From Cochliopodium minus (lineage: Eukaryota > Discosea > Himatismenida > Cochliopodiidae), in NCBI GenBank assembly GCA_024220525.1, contig JAMYWO010000075.1:22738-86737 (forward strand): a stretch of DNA of 64,000 nucleotides. The letters run 5' to 3'. Positions 1 to 13,500 of the stretch are shown piece by piece. The position numbers were made by a program, and so were the translations under genes. Position 1 is the stretch's first letter. Every line of letters begins with the position of its first letter. The notes below the pieces were generated by a model. The model made no database searches. It was not told the DNA's origin and saw nothing but the letters and a program-made list of their open reading frames with translations.

Positions 1-1078
1 GGTGACCTCTCCCAAAAGTTATCATCCTCTTACTCTCTAATTCAAATATTAAATTGAATTAAATTATAAAAATATATTTTACTCAAAAGAATGATTGAAT
101 GATTTATCCCACAACATATATCTTGTATTTCCTCATTATTTATTAATAAAATAGGTTCCAAAGAAAAAGTGACGTCTTGAAGCTTTCCAAGTTGCCCTTA
201 TATAAATTAACAAATAAATTTACAAAAAATATTTAATATTAATTACCGTAATAATTGTTCCCCATTGCAAATACTTCTTTGTTAACTTTCAATAAAAAGT
301 TTTAAAAATTTCTTTTATTGAACAAATTTATTTATTTTTACTTTTGAGAAACAAACAATGATTTCTTCCACACGAAATATTCTCAATAACATGTTTAAAT
401 GGAATTAAAAGAGGGATGTTGGTTTCTATTCCCATAGATTTTCCTGTTATCAATATTTCTCCATTCTCTTTCATAAAAAGTTAATTCTCTATTTTATTTT
501 TTTATTTTTTTATTTTATATTCACCTTTCACCAGTAACGAATACTCAAGAGAAGCATAGACTTCTTTCACCTTGTTACAAACTTTAACAAAAATATTTTG
601 ATTTTGATAGTTTCCTAATCCTAATTGCCCTAAAATATTAAAATTGAATTTTGTTAAAAAAAAAATTTAATCATCCATTTTTACCATCTTGATTGAATCC
701 TATCCAATTTTATATAATTTTTTTATACTTGAAACAAATTTTTATTACCAACTCCATACAGATCTCCATTATCTATCAATGTTGATTATTTATGAAAATT
801 AATTTAAATTTGTTCAATCTTACTCTCTAGCAAAAATGAATGCGATGATCCCAATATTATGCTCTTTATATTATTATTATTCCCAAATTTCATAGGAAGA
901 TTACTATCTATTGTGTTTCCTATTCCACATTGTCCATAATCATTCAATCCAAATGAAAATAAATCTCCATTCTCTTATTGATATCTATTATGAGGAAAAT
1001 AAATTGAGGAAATAAAAAATCTTTACCACATTGAATGATATTGTGCTTTGAAAAAGAAGAGAATGATTTCAACCTCAT
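1..1078 (-). CDS. RCC1-repeat protein, C terminus runs off the window
   Basis: Reading the reverse strand and removing short GT-AG introns gives successive RCC1-type blades: NGDLFSFGLNDYGQCGIGN (about 990-930), NGDLYGVG, GQLGLGNYQNQN, NGEILITGKSMGIE with CGRNHCLFL, then GQLGKL with CCGINHSIIL, and last MITFGRG at the window edge. The start is taken as the ATG at 1078-1076 (MRLKSFSSFSKHNIIQC), one intron before the first blade. RCC1 propellers act as guanine-exchange or scaffold modules. The part seen has no second domain, so the substrate cannot be said. The gene is head to head with the next one, only 43 bp apart. The family call is firm; exact exon ends are approximate. Confidence 0.8.
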
Positions 1079-1121
1079 TTTTTTTTATTTTAAAAATAGA
1101 AAAAAAAATAAAAAATAAGAA

Positions 1122-2054
1122 ATGAATTTATTTTTTCATTTTTTCATATTTTTGATAATATTGAGATCAGCAAATAATCAAAAGATAGAATACTACGCGA
1201 AATTAGATCCAAATGGAATGGATGAAGGAAATTTTCAAAAGAACATTTCAGAGTAAATTTAATTGCTTTTGTTCGTAAAAAAAACCTAAAGAAAAAAAAT
1301 AATTTATTAGATCACCCACATGGAGAACATTGTATTATACATTGGACCAAATATCAAGATTCTCTTTGGAGAATAAAAATGATATAGCAGTTGTGGAAAT
1401 TAACGATGGAAATTATTATTTGAATCAAACATTCATTATATCCAATAGCAACTTTAAATTGATTCATTCAAATCAATTGAATGAATATGCGATTATACAA
1501 GGAACAGGATATAATTCGCTGTTGATAAACAATTCATCCTTTCAATTTTATGGATTGCAATTTATAAAGATAAATAGCAACATCTCACCGATATCATTGA
1601 CATCAATATACAACACAACAATAGAGAATTGTTCCTTCATAAGAAATCTATGCAATAATACTTTCAACAACGAGGAATTTAACTCTGGAGCATTATCAAT
1701 TTCAAAATCTGAAAACATCACATTGATCAACACGTTCTTTAATGAAAACATTCAATTTAATAATCAAGAACAAGACTTTTTATTAAAATCACCCCAAATT
1801 GGTTCCAGTGCACTTCTTGTTCAATACTCTTCGAATATTAGTATAATTGGATGTTCATTTCTTCTCAATAGTAACATAAACATAAACTCCAACATAAACA
1901 ATACATATTTCAACAACACTCAAATAAGTTCTCCTATTCTAATTTTAAATTCAAAAAACATTCTTTTTCAAAACTCTTCCCTGTCTAACAATACCAATAA
2001 CAATAATTTTACTCAAAGCAATTTTAATAATAGCATCAATTCATTCAATAATCA

Positions 2055-2086
<32 letters not shown>

Positions 2087-5000
2087 AGAAATTTTATATA
2101 TTATTTTATTTTTACCAAAGGGTTGTTTTCTTTTCTTCAACTCGACTAACATCAAAGTGGACTCATGTAATATAAGTTCCAATATGAATAACAACTACAA
2201 TAACTTTATTGGTTCCCAATTATTTATTGACTTTGTTCTTTGCAATAATCAAACTTCAAACACTTTCTACTTTTATCTATCAAGTTTTATTTCTATTGAA
2301 AACTCTCTCATTAACTTCAATAAAGGATATAACATTTGGTAATTTTGCTAATTATTTTTAATTTTATTTTTTAATTTTGTATTCCAATAGGTTTAGTTTA
2401 ATGAATAATGATAATGATATTTTCAATTCACAATATTGTTCCCTTTTGTCTTTAAAATATTCTAATGATCTTACAATGAATAGTAATTTTATTTAAAAAA
2501 ATTTTTAAATTTATTTAAATTGATATTTTTATTATAGACAATAATATTTCGAGCAATCTGATTATGAATGAACTTCAAAACACAAATACAAATAACAATG
2601 ATGTAAATAATTTCCAATACCTTTCCATGATCAGTTTAATTTATTTTGAGAACTTTTTCTCTTCTGACATGAATTCTATCAATAACTCCAACACTAACTA
2701 TAATAATAATAAAAACTTTTTTTACAAAAATAATAATAACAATAATTATCAGTACATAGCCCTTTTTTACACATCACGCACTAACAATATAAATTTAAAA
2801 AATTCAACTTTTTTTAACAATCTCAATAATAATACTTTTGCTTTTGAAGCTATAAACACATATGTTAACAACAACCAAACAAATGTTATTATCTATCAAA
2901 ATTTAACCACAAATTCTACTTCAAAATTTATATTTTTAAGTAATAATACCAATAACAATATCTTCAGTTTTATATCTGGGTCTGATAATTTTCTTTACAA
3001 CAATCAAATTGGGATGGGAGGATACTATATATGTTACAACAAAAATTTCTCCATAATCGATGTCTATTTTTCTCATAATCAACAAAATAACAATATTCAA
3101 ACACTCGTTAACAACTCATACTTTTTCAACAATAACTCTATTCTCGTCAACTCTATTTACTATAAAGAATACTATGATGAAATAATGATCAATAATTGTA
3201 CTTTTGAAAACATCACAACAAAAAAAGTTGATGGATTTATTTATCTCTCCAACTCCAAAGAAAACCCTCCCTTATCCATTGTGAATAGTACATTCAAAGG
3301 AAATGATCCAAATACTAATTGTACAATTGCAAAATCAATTAATCAGATTAACATGAAAATAATTGGATGTTCATTTCAATCTAATTCTGATATTCATTTG
3401 CATGGAAATGTATTGGTTGAAAATTCAATATTTTTTAACAACCATGGATTAATATTCCTAAACTCTTCAATGATATATGTGAATGAATGTAAATTTGTGC
3501 GCAATAAGGGAAATTACAACAAAGAAGCAACTCTTTCCATAAATTCTCTTTACTCTTCTCTTGAAAATATAACTATCAAAAACTCTTTTTTTCAACTAAA
3601 CTCTGCATACAAAGGAGGTGCCATTTCTCTATCTCTTCATAAAAATCAAAATCAACCACAAGTTTCAATTGATAATTGTACTTTTGATTCCAATTTAGCC
3701 CAAAATGTTGGAGGATCAATCTTATTAAAGGTAATTGATAAAATTCAATTCTCTTTTATTAATCTTTTTATATTCTTAGATACCCATGTTTAATGAATAC
3801 CATAGTTTTCTTTCAATTTCAAACTGTATGTTTTCCCAATCTAAATCTACTTTTGATGGGGCAGCCATTCACATCAAAAATTTGGAAAGAAATCAAACTA
3901 ATTTCAAATTTCTTTCGTTTAACATTAGCTCCAATACTTTTTTGTACTCCAGTTCTGAATATGGGTCAGGAGTAATATTTTGGGATCCTCATGCCAACAT
4001 ACCTTTGAGATTTAATAATCAACTTCAACTACAAAATCAAAACAGTTTTATAGACAACACCCCCATCAAACCTATCTCCACACCTCCCTACTTCCTTTTT
4101 TCTAAAAGCTCAACAAGAGTTGTTTTTAATCCCCAATATTTCAATTTATATTTTACTTCATTGGATTATTATAGGAATACAATTCAGTACCTCCACAAAG
4201 ATTTAAAAGGAAGACCCACCTTAAAATTGGAGCCCATTTTTCCTGACAACACTTCACTTTTCATTAACCCAACTATCAACTTATTGGAGTTTTCGGAAGG
4301 TGGAACTTGCAATTATACAAACTTGAAACAAGTAGGAGAAAGAGGGTCTGTTTACACAATAAATGCAACTTTAATTCATCCAGAGAGTGGAGTGGGTAAA
4401 AAAAAAAAATTTTTTTTTAATTTATCATAATTTTTTATTAAATTTAAAAAAGGAGAAGGAATTGATGTACAAGAAAACATAACTTTGATTGTTGGAGACT
4501 GTTTTTTTGGTTTCAGGGATAATGATGAATTTTGTTCTTATTGTTCAGATGGATTTGAATATTCATTAGACGGAAGGAGTTGTAATTATTGTCCCAATGA
4601 ACAACTTTGTGTAAATTCAACAGATCTATATTATCAATACAAAATAAATGGGTAAATAATCCGTCATCTTTAAATTTATTAAAAAAAAATTCAAAATTAT
4701 AAAGAGGATTTTGGCTCTACCCTGATGTCATAAATCCCTCCTCCCTCCTATCTTGTGGAAATTCAAAATGTGGATCTTTTAATTGTAAATATCAAATTGC
4801 GGAAAACACTACAGACATTTTCTCTTTGTGTGTTCCGAACAATGATTCTGATACTATGATCTGTTATGTCGAAGGAAATAACAATTATGGTTGTGGTAAT
4901 AATTTTAAAATTTGTTTAGATTTTATTTATTTTTTTAAAAAAAGGGTTTTGTCCCTTTGAAAAGGAAAGTTTTCTTTGTTCCAAATGTAAGAAAGGTTAT

Positions 5001-6497
5001 TTCCGAGATGAACTCAATAATTGTAGACTTTGCAAAATTTCAACAACATTATTTGTGATAACTTCAATAGTAATTATTTTGATTGTAATTGGGATTATTA
5101 TTGGAAACATACCCAGTAAAAAATTTTTTAAAAACTAATTTTTTAAAATTAATTTATTTTTTTTTTTGAAAAGTTTTGATTGTAATTTTGATTCTTTCTT
5201 GCATTGTTTTGTTTATGAGTGGAGTTATGAGTCAATTCTTCATTGTTATTTTTCTTATTTTAGGAGCTTTTGTTGCACTTTTAAAGGTATTAAAAATTGA
5301 TTTATTTTTTGAAATTTTTGTAAATTATAAAAAAAAAAAGTACAAAAAGGGAAAGGGTTCTAATGAAGATAAAAGCAGGTTCTTAAAACTCATCTCCAAT
5401 AAAAGAGGTTTCATAAAGAATTTGATTTTTTATTTACAGACAATCGCTTTTTTATTTTCAAATGTGCAATGGCCTGAATCACTATTCGTAAAACTAAACG
5501 GAATTTTAAATGTAGTGAATATGCATATATTTGGAATAGAATGTTTTGTTCAAAACTTGGGTACAAAAAAAAATCTTTTTCTTTAAAGATCTTTTTAAAT
5601 TTTGTTTTTAGAATACATCGATTTCGCTGTTTTCATGTTCAAAATGTTCTTCCCTCTTCTCCTTATTATTTTATTAATTATTTTGATTGCACTACAAAAT
5701 TTGATCTTGAGAAAATGCTACAAAAAAGAACAAGAGGGACTGGAATATGAAAAGCAAAGTGACATCTACAAAGAAATAATCTTATTAGTTCTCTATATTT
5801 CTTTTTTCGATGTATCGATTTCCATTTTCTCAATCTTCGACTGCAGAGAACAAACAACTATTGAAAAATTCTCCATAAAATACGTTTCTACAATGCCATG
5901 GTTGATTTGTAATGGAAATACAAAGTACATGTTGATCTTTTACTTTTCTTTTTTCTTTTTTTTTTCCTATTTAATTGTCTATCCCTTCTTGTTTCTTTAC
6001 TTTCTTCAAAAAAAGCACGATAAAAGATATATGGAAGTAAAAAAAAAAAAATATTTTAAAAATCTGCATTTAATAACTTTTAAAAAAAACAATTTTAGTT
6101 TTACACAAAAACCTACAGGCTCAGTTATTGGGAATTCTTTTGGATCTTTAGGAGAGGTCTTATCGCATCACTCCCACAGATTAAATACCTCTCTTCGAAC
6201 GGAGTACAATATATTGTAGTGATTTTCATTCTAATTTGTTACATGATCGTCCATTTCTATTACGAACCTTTCAAAGAAAAAATTGAAAATTTTGTTGAGC
6301 TGATTTGTTCTTTGTGGATCTTTTCTGTTTGTGTTTTTTTGCTTTTTGATTCTTCTTTGAGCATTTCTTTCAGTATATTTGTTTTGTGCTTCAGTTTTCT
6401 TTTCCCTCTTGTTTTATCGGTGATCTTGTTAATTTCTTTTGGTGCAAACATTTATCAAAACTTTGAAAAATATAGAGCAAAGAGTGTTTTGAATTAA
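1122..6497 (+). CDS. Large surface protein: beta-helix ectodomain, Cys-rich stalk, multi-pass membrane C terminus
   Basis: The start is the ATG at 1122, followed by a clear signal peptide (MNLFFHFFIFLIILRSANNQ). About a dozen short introns join a product of roughly 1,570 residues. The ectodomain (to about 4,400) is Asn-rich and built of repeated strands such as NSTFKGN, NCTFDSNLA and GCSFQSNS, the pattern of right-handed parallel beta-helix (polymorphic-outer-membrane-protein-like) repeats. A cysteine-rich part follows (CSYCSDGFEYSLDGRSCNYC; CSKCKKGYF). From about 5,030 there are at least seven hydrophobic segments, with a conserved-looking block YRLSYWEFFWIFRRG between them. Families with this order occur in several amoebae as putative adhesion or receptor proteins of unknown ligand. 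A poly-A run at 2064-2087 lies just inside an intron. An intron at about 5287-5340 is optional in frame. Confidence 0.8.
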
Positions 6498-6554
6498 AAA
6501 TTATTTCCAAATTAAAAAAATAAAAAAAAGGAATCAAAAAAAAAATCAAATAAA

Positions 6555-7360
6555 ATGTCTTGGACGTAAAATTAATTAATTAATTATTCATATTTCAAAA
6601 GATAAATTCCATCATCTCCATTAGAATCACAATTAATGAAGGTATAAAATAAAAAATATTATTTTTTGTCATTTCTTTATAATATTTCATAATAACAATC
6701 ATTTTTTCATCATAATTCCTATTGTTTCCCATCAAACATTTTATTATTTATATCAATCTTTTAATACAGTATTCAATCATAGAGGAGGAGCAGGTATCAC
6801 TGGTACATTCACTCAACAAATCAGCCCAGAAAAAACTGTTGGAGAATTTTTGGCTGCATTAAGAAATAACGTAAAATAAATTTAATGTTTAACAATCATT
6901 AGACATGTCCAAATGTTACAACTTTGTTAGCGGATAAATTATTTTTACTAACAAAAATTTAACTGTTGTAATATTTTTGGACATCCCTAAACAATCATTT
7001 CACCCAAAATATTTTGAATAGAACAACAATAATCAAAGACATCACGTATCTATTAATTTATATAGACCATTCGAACCAAATCAAATTGGATCAAGAGATA
7101 GGTAAAAAAAAAAAAAAAATATTGAAACTATAAATTTGTTTTATCCCATACAAATAGAAACAATGGAAATATCATCTCTGAAAATGTAAGAGAAAATTTT
7201 TATTTTTAATTTTTATTTATATTTTTTATTTTATCTTTTGATTTGGAAGAACAATGGACCAAATTGTACTTGGAATGTTGACACTTTGAATGAAAACACT
7301 CTCATCAAAGACTCTGGACTTAAAGATGGAGCAGTCTTGGCAATGAGAGCTATGATGTAA
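6555..7360 (+). CDS. Small ubiquitin-fold-like protein, 115 aa
   Basis: Five exons join in frame to a 115-residue protein starting MSWTITINEVFNHRGG and ending LKDGAVLAMRAMM. The acceptor after the first exon is taken at about 6623, because the nearer AG would give an immediate stop. The hydrophobic pattern TVGEFLAAL early and DSGLKDGAVLAM at the end resembles the start and end of a ubiquitin-like beta-grasp fold, but there is no C-terminal Gly-Gly, so conjugation is unlikely. That fold assignment is inference. Intron 2 (6871-7021) is 151 bp because it holds the 90-bp element described separately; without the element and one target copy it would be 52 bp. Its function is unknown to me. Confidence 0.65.
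6900..6989 (+). mobile_element. 90-bp inverted-repeat element (MITE-like), copy 1
   Basis: The element starts TAGACATGTCCAAATGTTAC and ends with TTTTTGGACATCCCTA. The two ends are imperfect inverted repeats of about 24 bp (TAGACATGTCCAAA versus TAGGGATGTCCAAA, then TTACAAC on both arms). It is bounded by a 9-bp direct repeat AACAATCAT at 6891-6899 and 6990-6998. A second copy with 86 of 90 bases the same lies at 27994. It is too short to encode anything and sits wholly inside an intron. A 9-bp duplication is typical of Mutator-like elements, while the terminal bases look hAT-like, so the superfamily is open. Confidence 0.88.
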
Positions 7361-7577
7361 ACTATTAATTTCAAAATCCATTTCTCATTTCTTTTTTTTT
7401 TTAAAAAAGGTGTGACTAAACAAAATCTTTTCTTTGATCAAATTAAATTTTTTGAATTCTGATTAAAACATTTTCTTCCACTACTTCAAAATCAATCATT
7501 TTGTTATAGTGGGACAATTCAATGTTAATAATTTTTTTAAAAATTTTTAATTTCCATTCATATTTCTCAAATGTTTC

Positions 7578-10500
7578 TTAATTTTTGTCATTTTGGGTTG
7601 GTTCCACTTCCTATTAATAAAAAAAAGTTTAATAAAAAAGATATAAAAAGTATAAGAATAGAAATCATACCCTTACGATAAGTTTGTCACCAACACCCGT
7701 ATCGAACCATTTGTCAATATTAAAGAACCAGGTATCACTTGTTCTCAAACTTGTGACGGAGACAGACTTGCAATACCAATTAGGGTCTGTTAAACCAACT
7801 CTCTTGTTATCATGACCAATTCTTATCTTTGTGATTTCACCCAAATCAGGAAATTCTACAGTGAAACGATCAGTTTTTGCTCTTTCAAAGTTGTTTTCTT
7901 CATTGTCCAAAATGGTCTTCTCTGTGTTGTTTCTTGTACCGAATATAGTGATGAAGACATTAGCATTGGTACTTGCTCCAAACACATCTCCAGTGATAAC
8001 TTCAACAAGATATTTAGAAACGTTGGAAACCTTTTCACCATCCTTAGCAGGGAAGATATCTCTCACAAGTTTCTTTTCTCCCTTATCGGTAGCAAGCCAT
8101 TGTTGGCAAGAAAAGGTAGTTTCGATACCAGTGGTTTCATTTCTAATTACGACCTTGTCCAAGAACCAATCGGATGAAAGACCTCTGTTATCGTGACCAA
8201 TGTTAATCTTGGTGAGCTTCCCGAGATCAACAGCCATGTGTTCAAACTCTTCTACAGTACCTCTTTCCAAATGACTGTTGTTCAATTTGAATTGTCCAGT
8301 ATCTCCCTTCTCTCCAAATAAAGTCATGAAGACATTAGCTCTAGTACCTGCACTGTTACAATCTCCGGTGGAAATAATTACAGTATACATTGTTTCAGGC
8401 AAGTATGAAACACCATCTTGATCTTTTGCAGGCAATTCTACTTGAATTCTCTTATCACCTTCACTCTTGTCCAACCAACGACCAGCCAAGAAATACCAGC
8501 TCTTTCCGGTTGTCTCATTTTGGATTTGGACTTTATCAAGGAACCACCCTGCACGGAAACCTTTGTCATCGTGTCCAATTCTCATTTTGGTCAAGTTTCC
8601 TAAATCAGCAGCCTCAACACCAAATACATCAGTCTTTCCTTGTTCGAATGTATCCTTTCCTTCTAATTTTCTGATTCCAGTATCTCCCTTGTCACCGTAA
8701 ATGACAATAGAAACGTTTGCGTTTGTTCCTTTTTAATAAAAAAATTTTAAAATTGAAAAATTTGATTTTGAAAAGTATGTTTTTTTACCTGCTCCCTTTT
8801 TGTCTCCAGTTGTAACCAATACTTTGTAGCTTGTCAAAGGTGGAAGAACAGTAGCATCTTCCATTGAAGCAATCAATTCTCTCTCGATCAAACCATCTCC
8901 TTCATCAGTAGCCAACCACTTACCACACAAGAAAAAGTAGTTTTGGCCAGTCTTCAAGTTGGTAACCAAAACTTTATCAAGAAGCCATCCAGGTCCAAAA
9001 CCCTTGTTATCATGCCCAATTCTGATCTTTTTGATGGTACCAATATCGATAGAATCAACACCAAATTGACTAGTAACACCTCTTTCGTAAGAATCTTTTC
9101 CTCCATCCAATTTTTGAACACCAGTCTTCCCAAGATCTCCATAAATTTCGATGTAGACGTTTGCATCAGTACCAGCTCCACGTCTGTCTCCAGTAATGGT
9201 GGTGACTTTGTATGTGATAAGAGGAACCAATGCTTCTCCATCTTTGTTCTTTGCTTCCAATTCAATCTCAATCTTTTTGTCGCCTTCTTTAGAATCCAAC
9301 CAACGTCCAGCTGTGAAATACCATTCTTTTCCAGTAGTGCTTGATCTGATGGAAATTCTGTCCAAAAACCATCCTGGTCCAAATCCACTGTTATCATGTC
9401 CTACTCTTATTTTCTTGAGATCACCAAGATCAATTGCGGCAATGGTAAATTCATCAATGATGTTTCTTTCAAATTGTCCATCCAAAATTCTTGCTCCGGT
9501 ATCTCCAGATTCTCCATAAATCGTCAAGCTTACTTTTGCATTTGTACCTGCTCCCCTTACATCAGCAGTCGATACTTTGACTTGATAATTTACTTCTGGC
9601 AAGCAGCTCTTTCCGTCTTCAGTTTGTGTTGCGAGTTCAATTAAAAGATTTTCTTTTTCTAACCATTTTCCGCACAAAAAGTAATTGTTGGTGTTGTTGC
9701 TCATATCTGTTACAATCACTTTATCCAAGAACCATGCAGCTCCAACTCCTTTGTTGTCATGTCCCACTTGAATCTTTATAATTTTTCCGAGATCAACCGA
9801 GTCGAATCCAAATGTATCAGTCTTTCCTCTTTCAAAGTTGTTTTCACTGTTATCAAGATTTCTTCTTCCACTGTTTCCATTTTCTCCATGAACATCAATG
9901 AATACATTAGCGTCAGTTCCTGCACCTCTTCTATCTCCAGTAACAACGACAATTTGATAAGTTTTAAGAGGAAGTAACGGTTTTCCTTCTTGATCTGATG
10001 CAGAAAATTCTCTTGTGAGGTTATTCTTGTCAATCCATAATTCCCCAACAATTGGGAAGAATACTACTTTTTGGATTGATTCATCAAGAATTTCTACTTT
10101 TTCAGGCAACCATGCTGCTCCTATTCCTTTGTTATCGTGGCGCAATCTAATCTTGGTTAAGTTTCCAAGGCAAACACATTGGGTAGAAAACACATCAACT
10201 TTATTTCTTTCAAAGTTATTTTGAGCATTGTCCAATTTGATTTCTGCACTTTCTCCTTGATCTCCTGTAATTACAAGGAATACATTAGCATCTGTACCTG
10301 CTCCAGGTCTATCTGCAGTTTTGATGGTGATTTTGTAGTCAATGAGTGGTTGGTAAGTCTTTGCATCTTGTAAAGTCGCTTTGATTTCCCTTTTGATAAG
10401 TTTATCATCTTCGTTGTCAGCCAACCAACGACCACACAAGAAGAACCATTGTTGTCCTCTTCCATTCTTGATTGTAACTTTATCCAAGAACCATCCTGCA

Positions 10501-13500
10501 CCAATTCCCTTGTTATCATGTCCAATTTCCAAACGGGTCAAATCTCCAAGATCAACACATTCAACAGAAAACACATCAGTTTGGCCTCTTTCAAATCCTC
10601 CTCTAGTTGTTTCCAATTTACGTTTTCCTGAATCTCCGTTTTCACCATAAACAATGATAGAAATATTTGCGTTGGTTCCTTTTTCAAAAAGTTTTTAAAA
10701 ATTAAAATTATTAGAGTAAAAAAAAAAAAGTTATTACCTGCTCCAAATCTGTCTCCAGTAGTAACAGAAACAGTATAGTTTTGATATGGAGCAACGCTGA
10801 ATCCAGAAGGATCTGTTGCAATGAGTTCTCTTGAAATCAATCCATCTTCTTCATCTCTTGCAAGCCAATGTCCACAACCAAAGAAGATTTTGTTGTTCTT
10901 ATCATCTTCAATAGTTACTGATTCCAAGAACCATGCAGCTCCAAGACCACTATCATCGTGTTCGATTCTTATCTTTTTGATTTCCCCAAGTTCTACTGCC
11001 TCTACTCCAAATACATCCTCTTTCTTTCTTTCAAAGTTGTTTCCAGGTCCGTCCAAAGTACGTTTACCAGTATCCCCTTTTTCTCCGTAAATAGTAATGG
11101 AGACGTTTGCATCAGTTCCAGCTCCCCATCTGTCACCAGTTTTAACGATTACTTTGTACTTAACGAGAGGAACTGTGCATACTCCATCCTCGTTAGATGC
11201 AGGAATTTCTCTTTCAATTTGTCTGTCATCTTCGTCAGTAGCCAACCATTTTCCGCACAAGAAGTAGTAATCTTTTTGATCTTTTTCGTTGTGAATGATG
11301 ATCTTGTCCAAGAACCATCCAGGACCAATTCCACTGTTATCATGACGAATTCTGATTTTTGTTGGAGTTCCAACATCAACACAAACGAGTCCAAACAAAT
11401 CTTCTTTGTTTCTTTCAAAATTGTTGAGTTTGTTGTCCAATACTTTTTCTCCACTCTTTCCTTTATCTCCATACAATTCGATGAATACATTTGCGTCTGT
11501 ACCTGCTCCTCTTCTATCACCTGTTTTCACTCTAACTTTGTATGTAACTTCTGGTAAGTAGGTAATTGCATCTTCTGGTGCTGGAACTCCTTCAACAACA
11601 ATCTTTGCGTCTTCTTCATTCAAGTCTAACCATCTTCCGAACAAGAAGAAGTATGTTTGTCCTGTTCCTGCTTGTAAAACAACTTTGTCCAAGAACCATC
11701 CTGCTGCAATTCCTTTGTTGTCATGTCCAATTCTCAATTTTGTTATTTTTCCAAGATCCAACATCTCAAAGTTAAAGTGAGAAACGCTTCCTCTTTCGAA
11801 TGATCCTGATCTTGCGTCCAAACGACGATCTCCACTGTCTCCACTTTCTCCGTAAATTGTTACACTAACGTTTGCACTTGTTCCTGCTCCTCTTCTGTCT
11901 CCAGTAAATACAGAAACTTTATAGTCTACCCAAGGCAATGAAGTCATCTTGTCTTCTAAGGATGCACCCAATTCTCTTACAGTTTGGAAGTCATCTTCAT
12001 TGGTATCCAACCAACGTTGGCAAACAAAGTACCATGGTGCGTCTTCTTTATCTCCAGTCATTGGTGTGATGATTACTTTCTCAAGGAACCAACCAGCTCC
12101 AGCTCCTTTAGAGTGATGTCCAATACGAATTTTCTTCAATTCCCCAAGATCATACAAGCTAAGTTCAAATTCATCAGTTTGTGCTCTTTCAAAGTTATTT
12201 CCTTTTGAATCCAATGAAGTCTCTCTTGTTGCTCCATTAGCTCCGGTTATTACAATGAATACATTAGCATCAGTTCCTATTTTTAACAAGAAAGTGTATT
12301 AGAATTTAAAAAACATTAATTACGATTTGAAAGAGATAATATCAAAGATATTCAATTTGAATTAATTGATGAATAATTTACCTGCTCCTGGAACATCTCC
12401 TGTGATTGTTTTAATTTTGTATTGTTTGGTTGGGATTGGAATTTCTTTATCTTCCAAAGAACATCCCAATTCTCTTTCGATCAATCCATCATCTTCTTTA
12501 GTATCTAACCATTTATTGCAAACAAAGTAATTAAAGATGTTTCTCTTTACATCTTTCACAATGATCTTGTCCAAGAACCATCCAGCTGCAAGACCCTTGT
12601 TATCATGTCTAATTCTAGCTTTCTTTAATTCTCCCAAATCAACAATTTCAAATCCAAATATATCCTTCTTTCCTCTTTCAAAATTGTTTTGACTATTATC
12701 AAGTTTTCTTTCTCCAGAATCTCCATTGGCACCGTACAAAGTGAGAAAGACGTTTGCATCAGTACCTGCTCCTCTTCTATCACCAGTGAATACTTGAACT
12801 TCATAGTAGACCAAAGGCAAAGATGCTTGACCATCTTTGTCTGCTACTTCAATAACTTTTTCCAAGCCGTGATCAGTATCGATCCATTGTCCAGACAAAA
12901 AGAAGAAATCAAGAGCAAGATCCTCTGCTTTAACAACAACTTTGTCCAAGAACCATGCTGATCCGATACCTTTTCCATCGTGTCCAATGAGGATTCTTTT
13001 TAATTTTCCTAAAGATACCCCAAAGTATTCAAAGACATCCTTTTTATTTCTTTCAAAGTTGTTCTGGTTGTTATCAAGGCTTATCAAACCAGTGTCTCCA
13101 TGTTCTCCAACCAACTTGATAAATACATTTGCGTCAGTACCTGCCCCTCTTCTATCTCCAGTGTAAACAGTGATTTGGTATCTAGTTTCAGGAGCATAAG
13201 TCTTTCCATCTTGGTTTGTTGATGCAATTTCTCTTTCAATTTTTTCATCTTCTTCATTATCTGCCAACCAACGTCCACACAAAAAGAAGTAAGTTTTTTG
13301 TTCTTTTTCGTCTTTGGCAATAACTTTGTCCAAGAACCATCCCGCTCCAACTCCTTTGTTATCATGTCCTATTCTGATCTTGGTAACATTTCCGAGATGT
13401 CCACATTCAATACTGTAATCAAATTGGGTTCCTCTCTCGAAAGATCCATGCTTTGCATCAATCTTGAATACATCGGAATTTCCTTTTTCACCATACAATT

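Noticed and set aside
5287-5340. Treating GTATTAAAAATTG...AAAAAAAG as a certain intron of the surface-protein gene
   Set aside because: The frame is open with or without removal, so sequence alone cannot decide.
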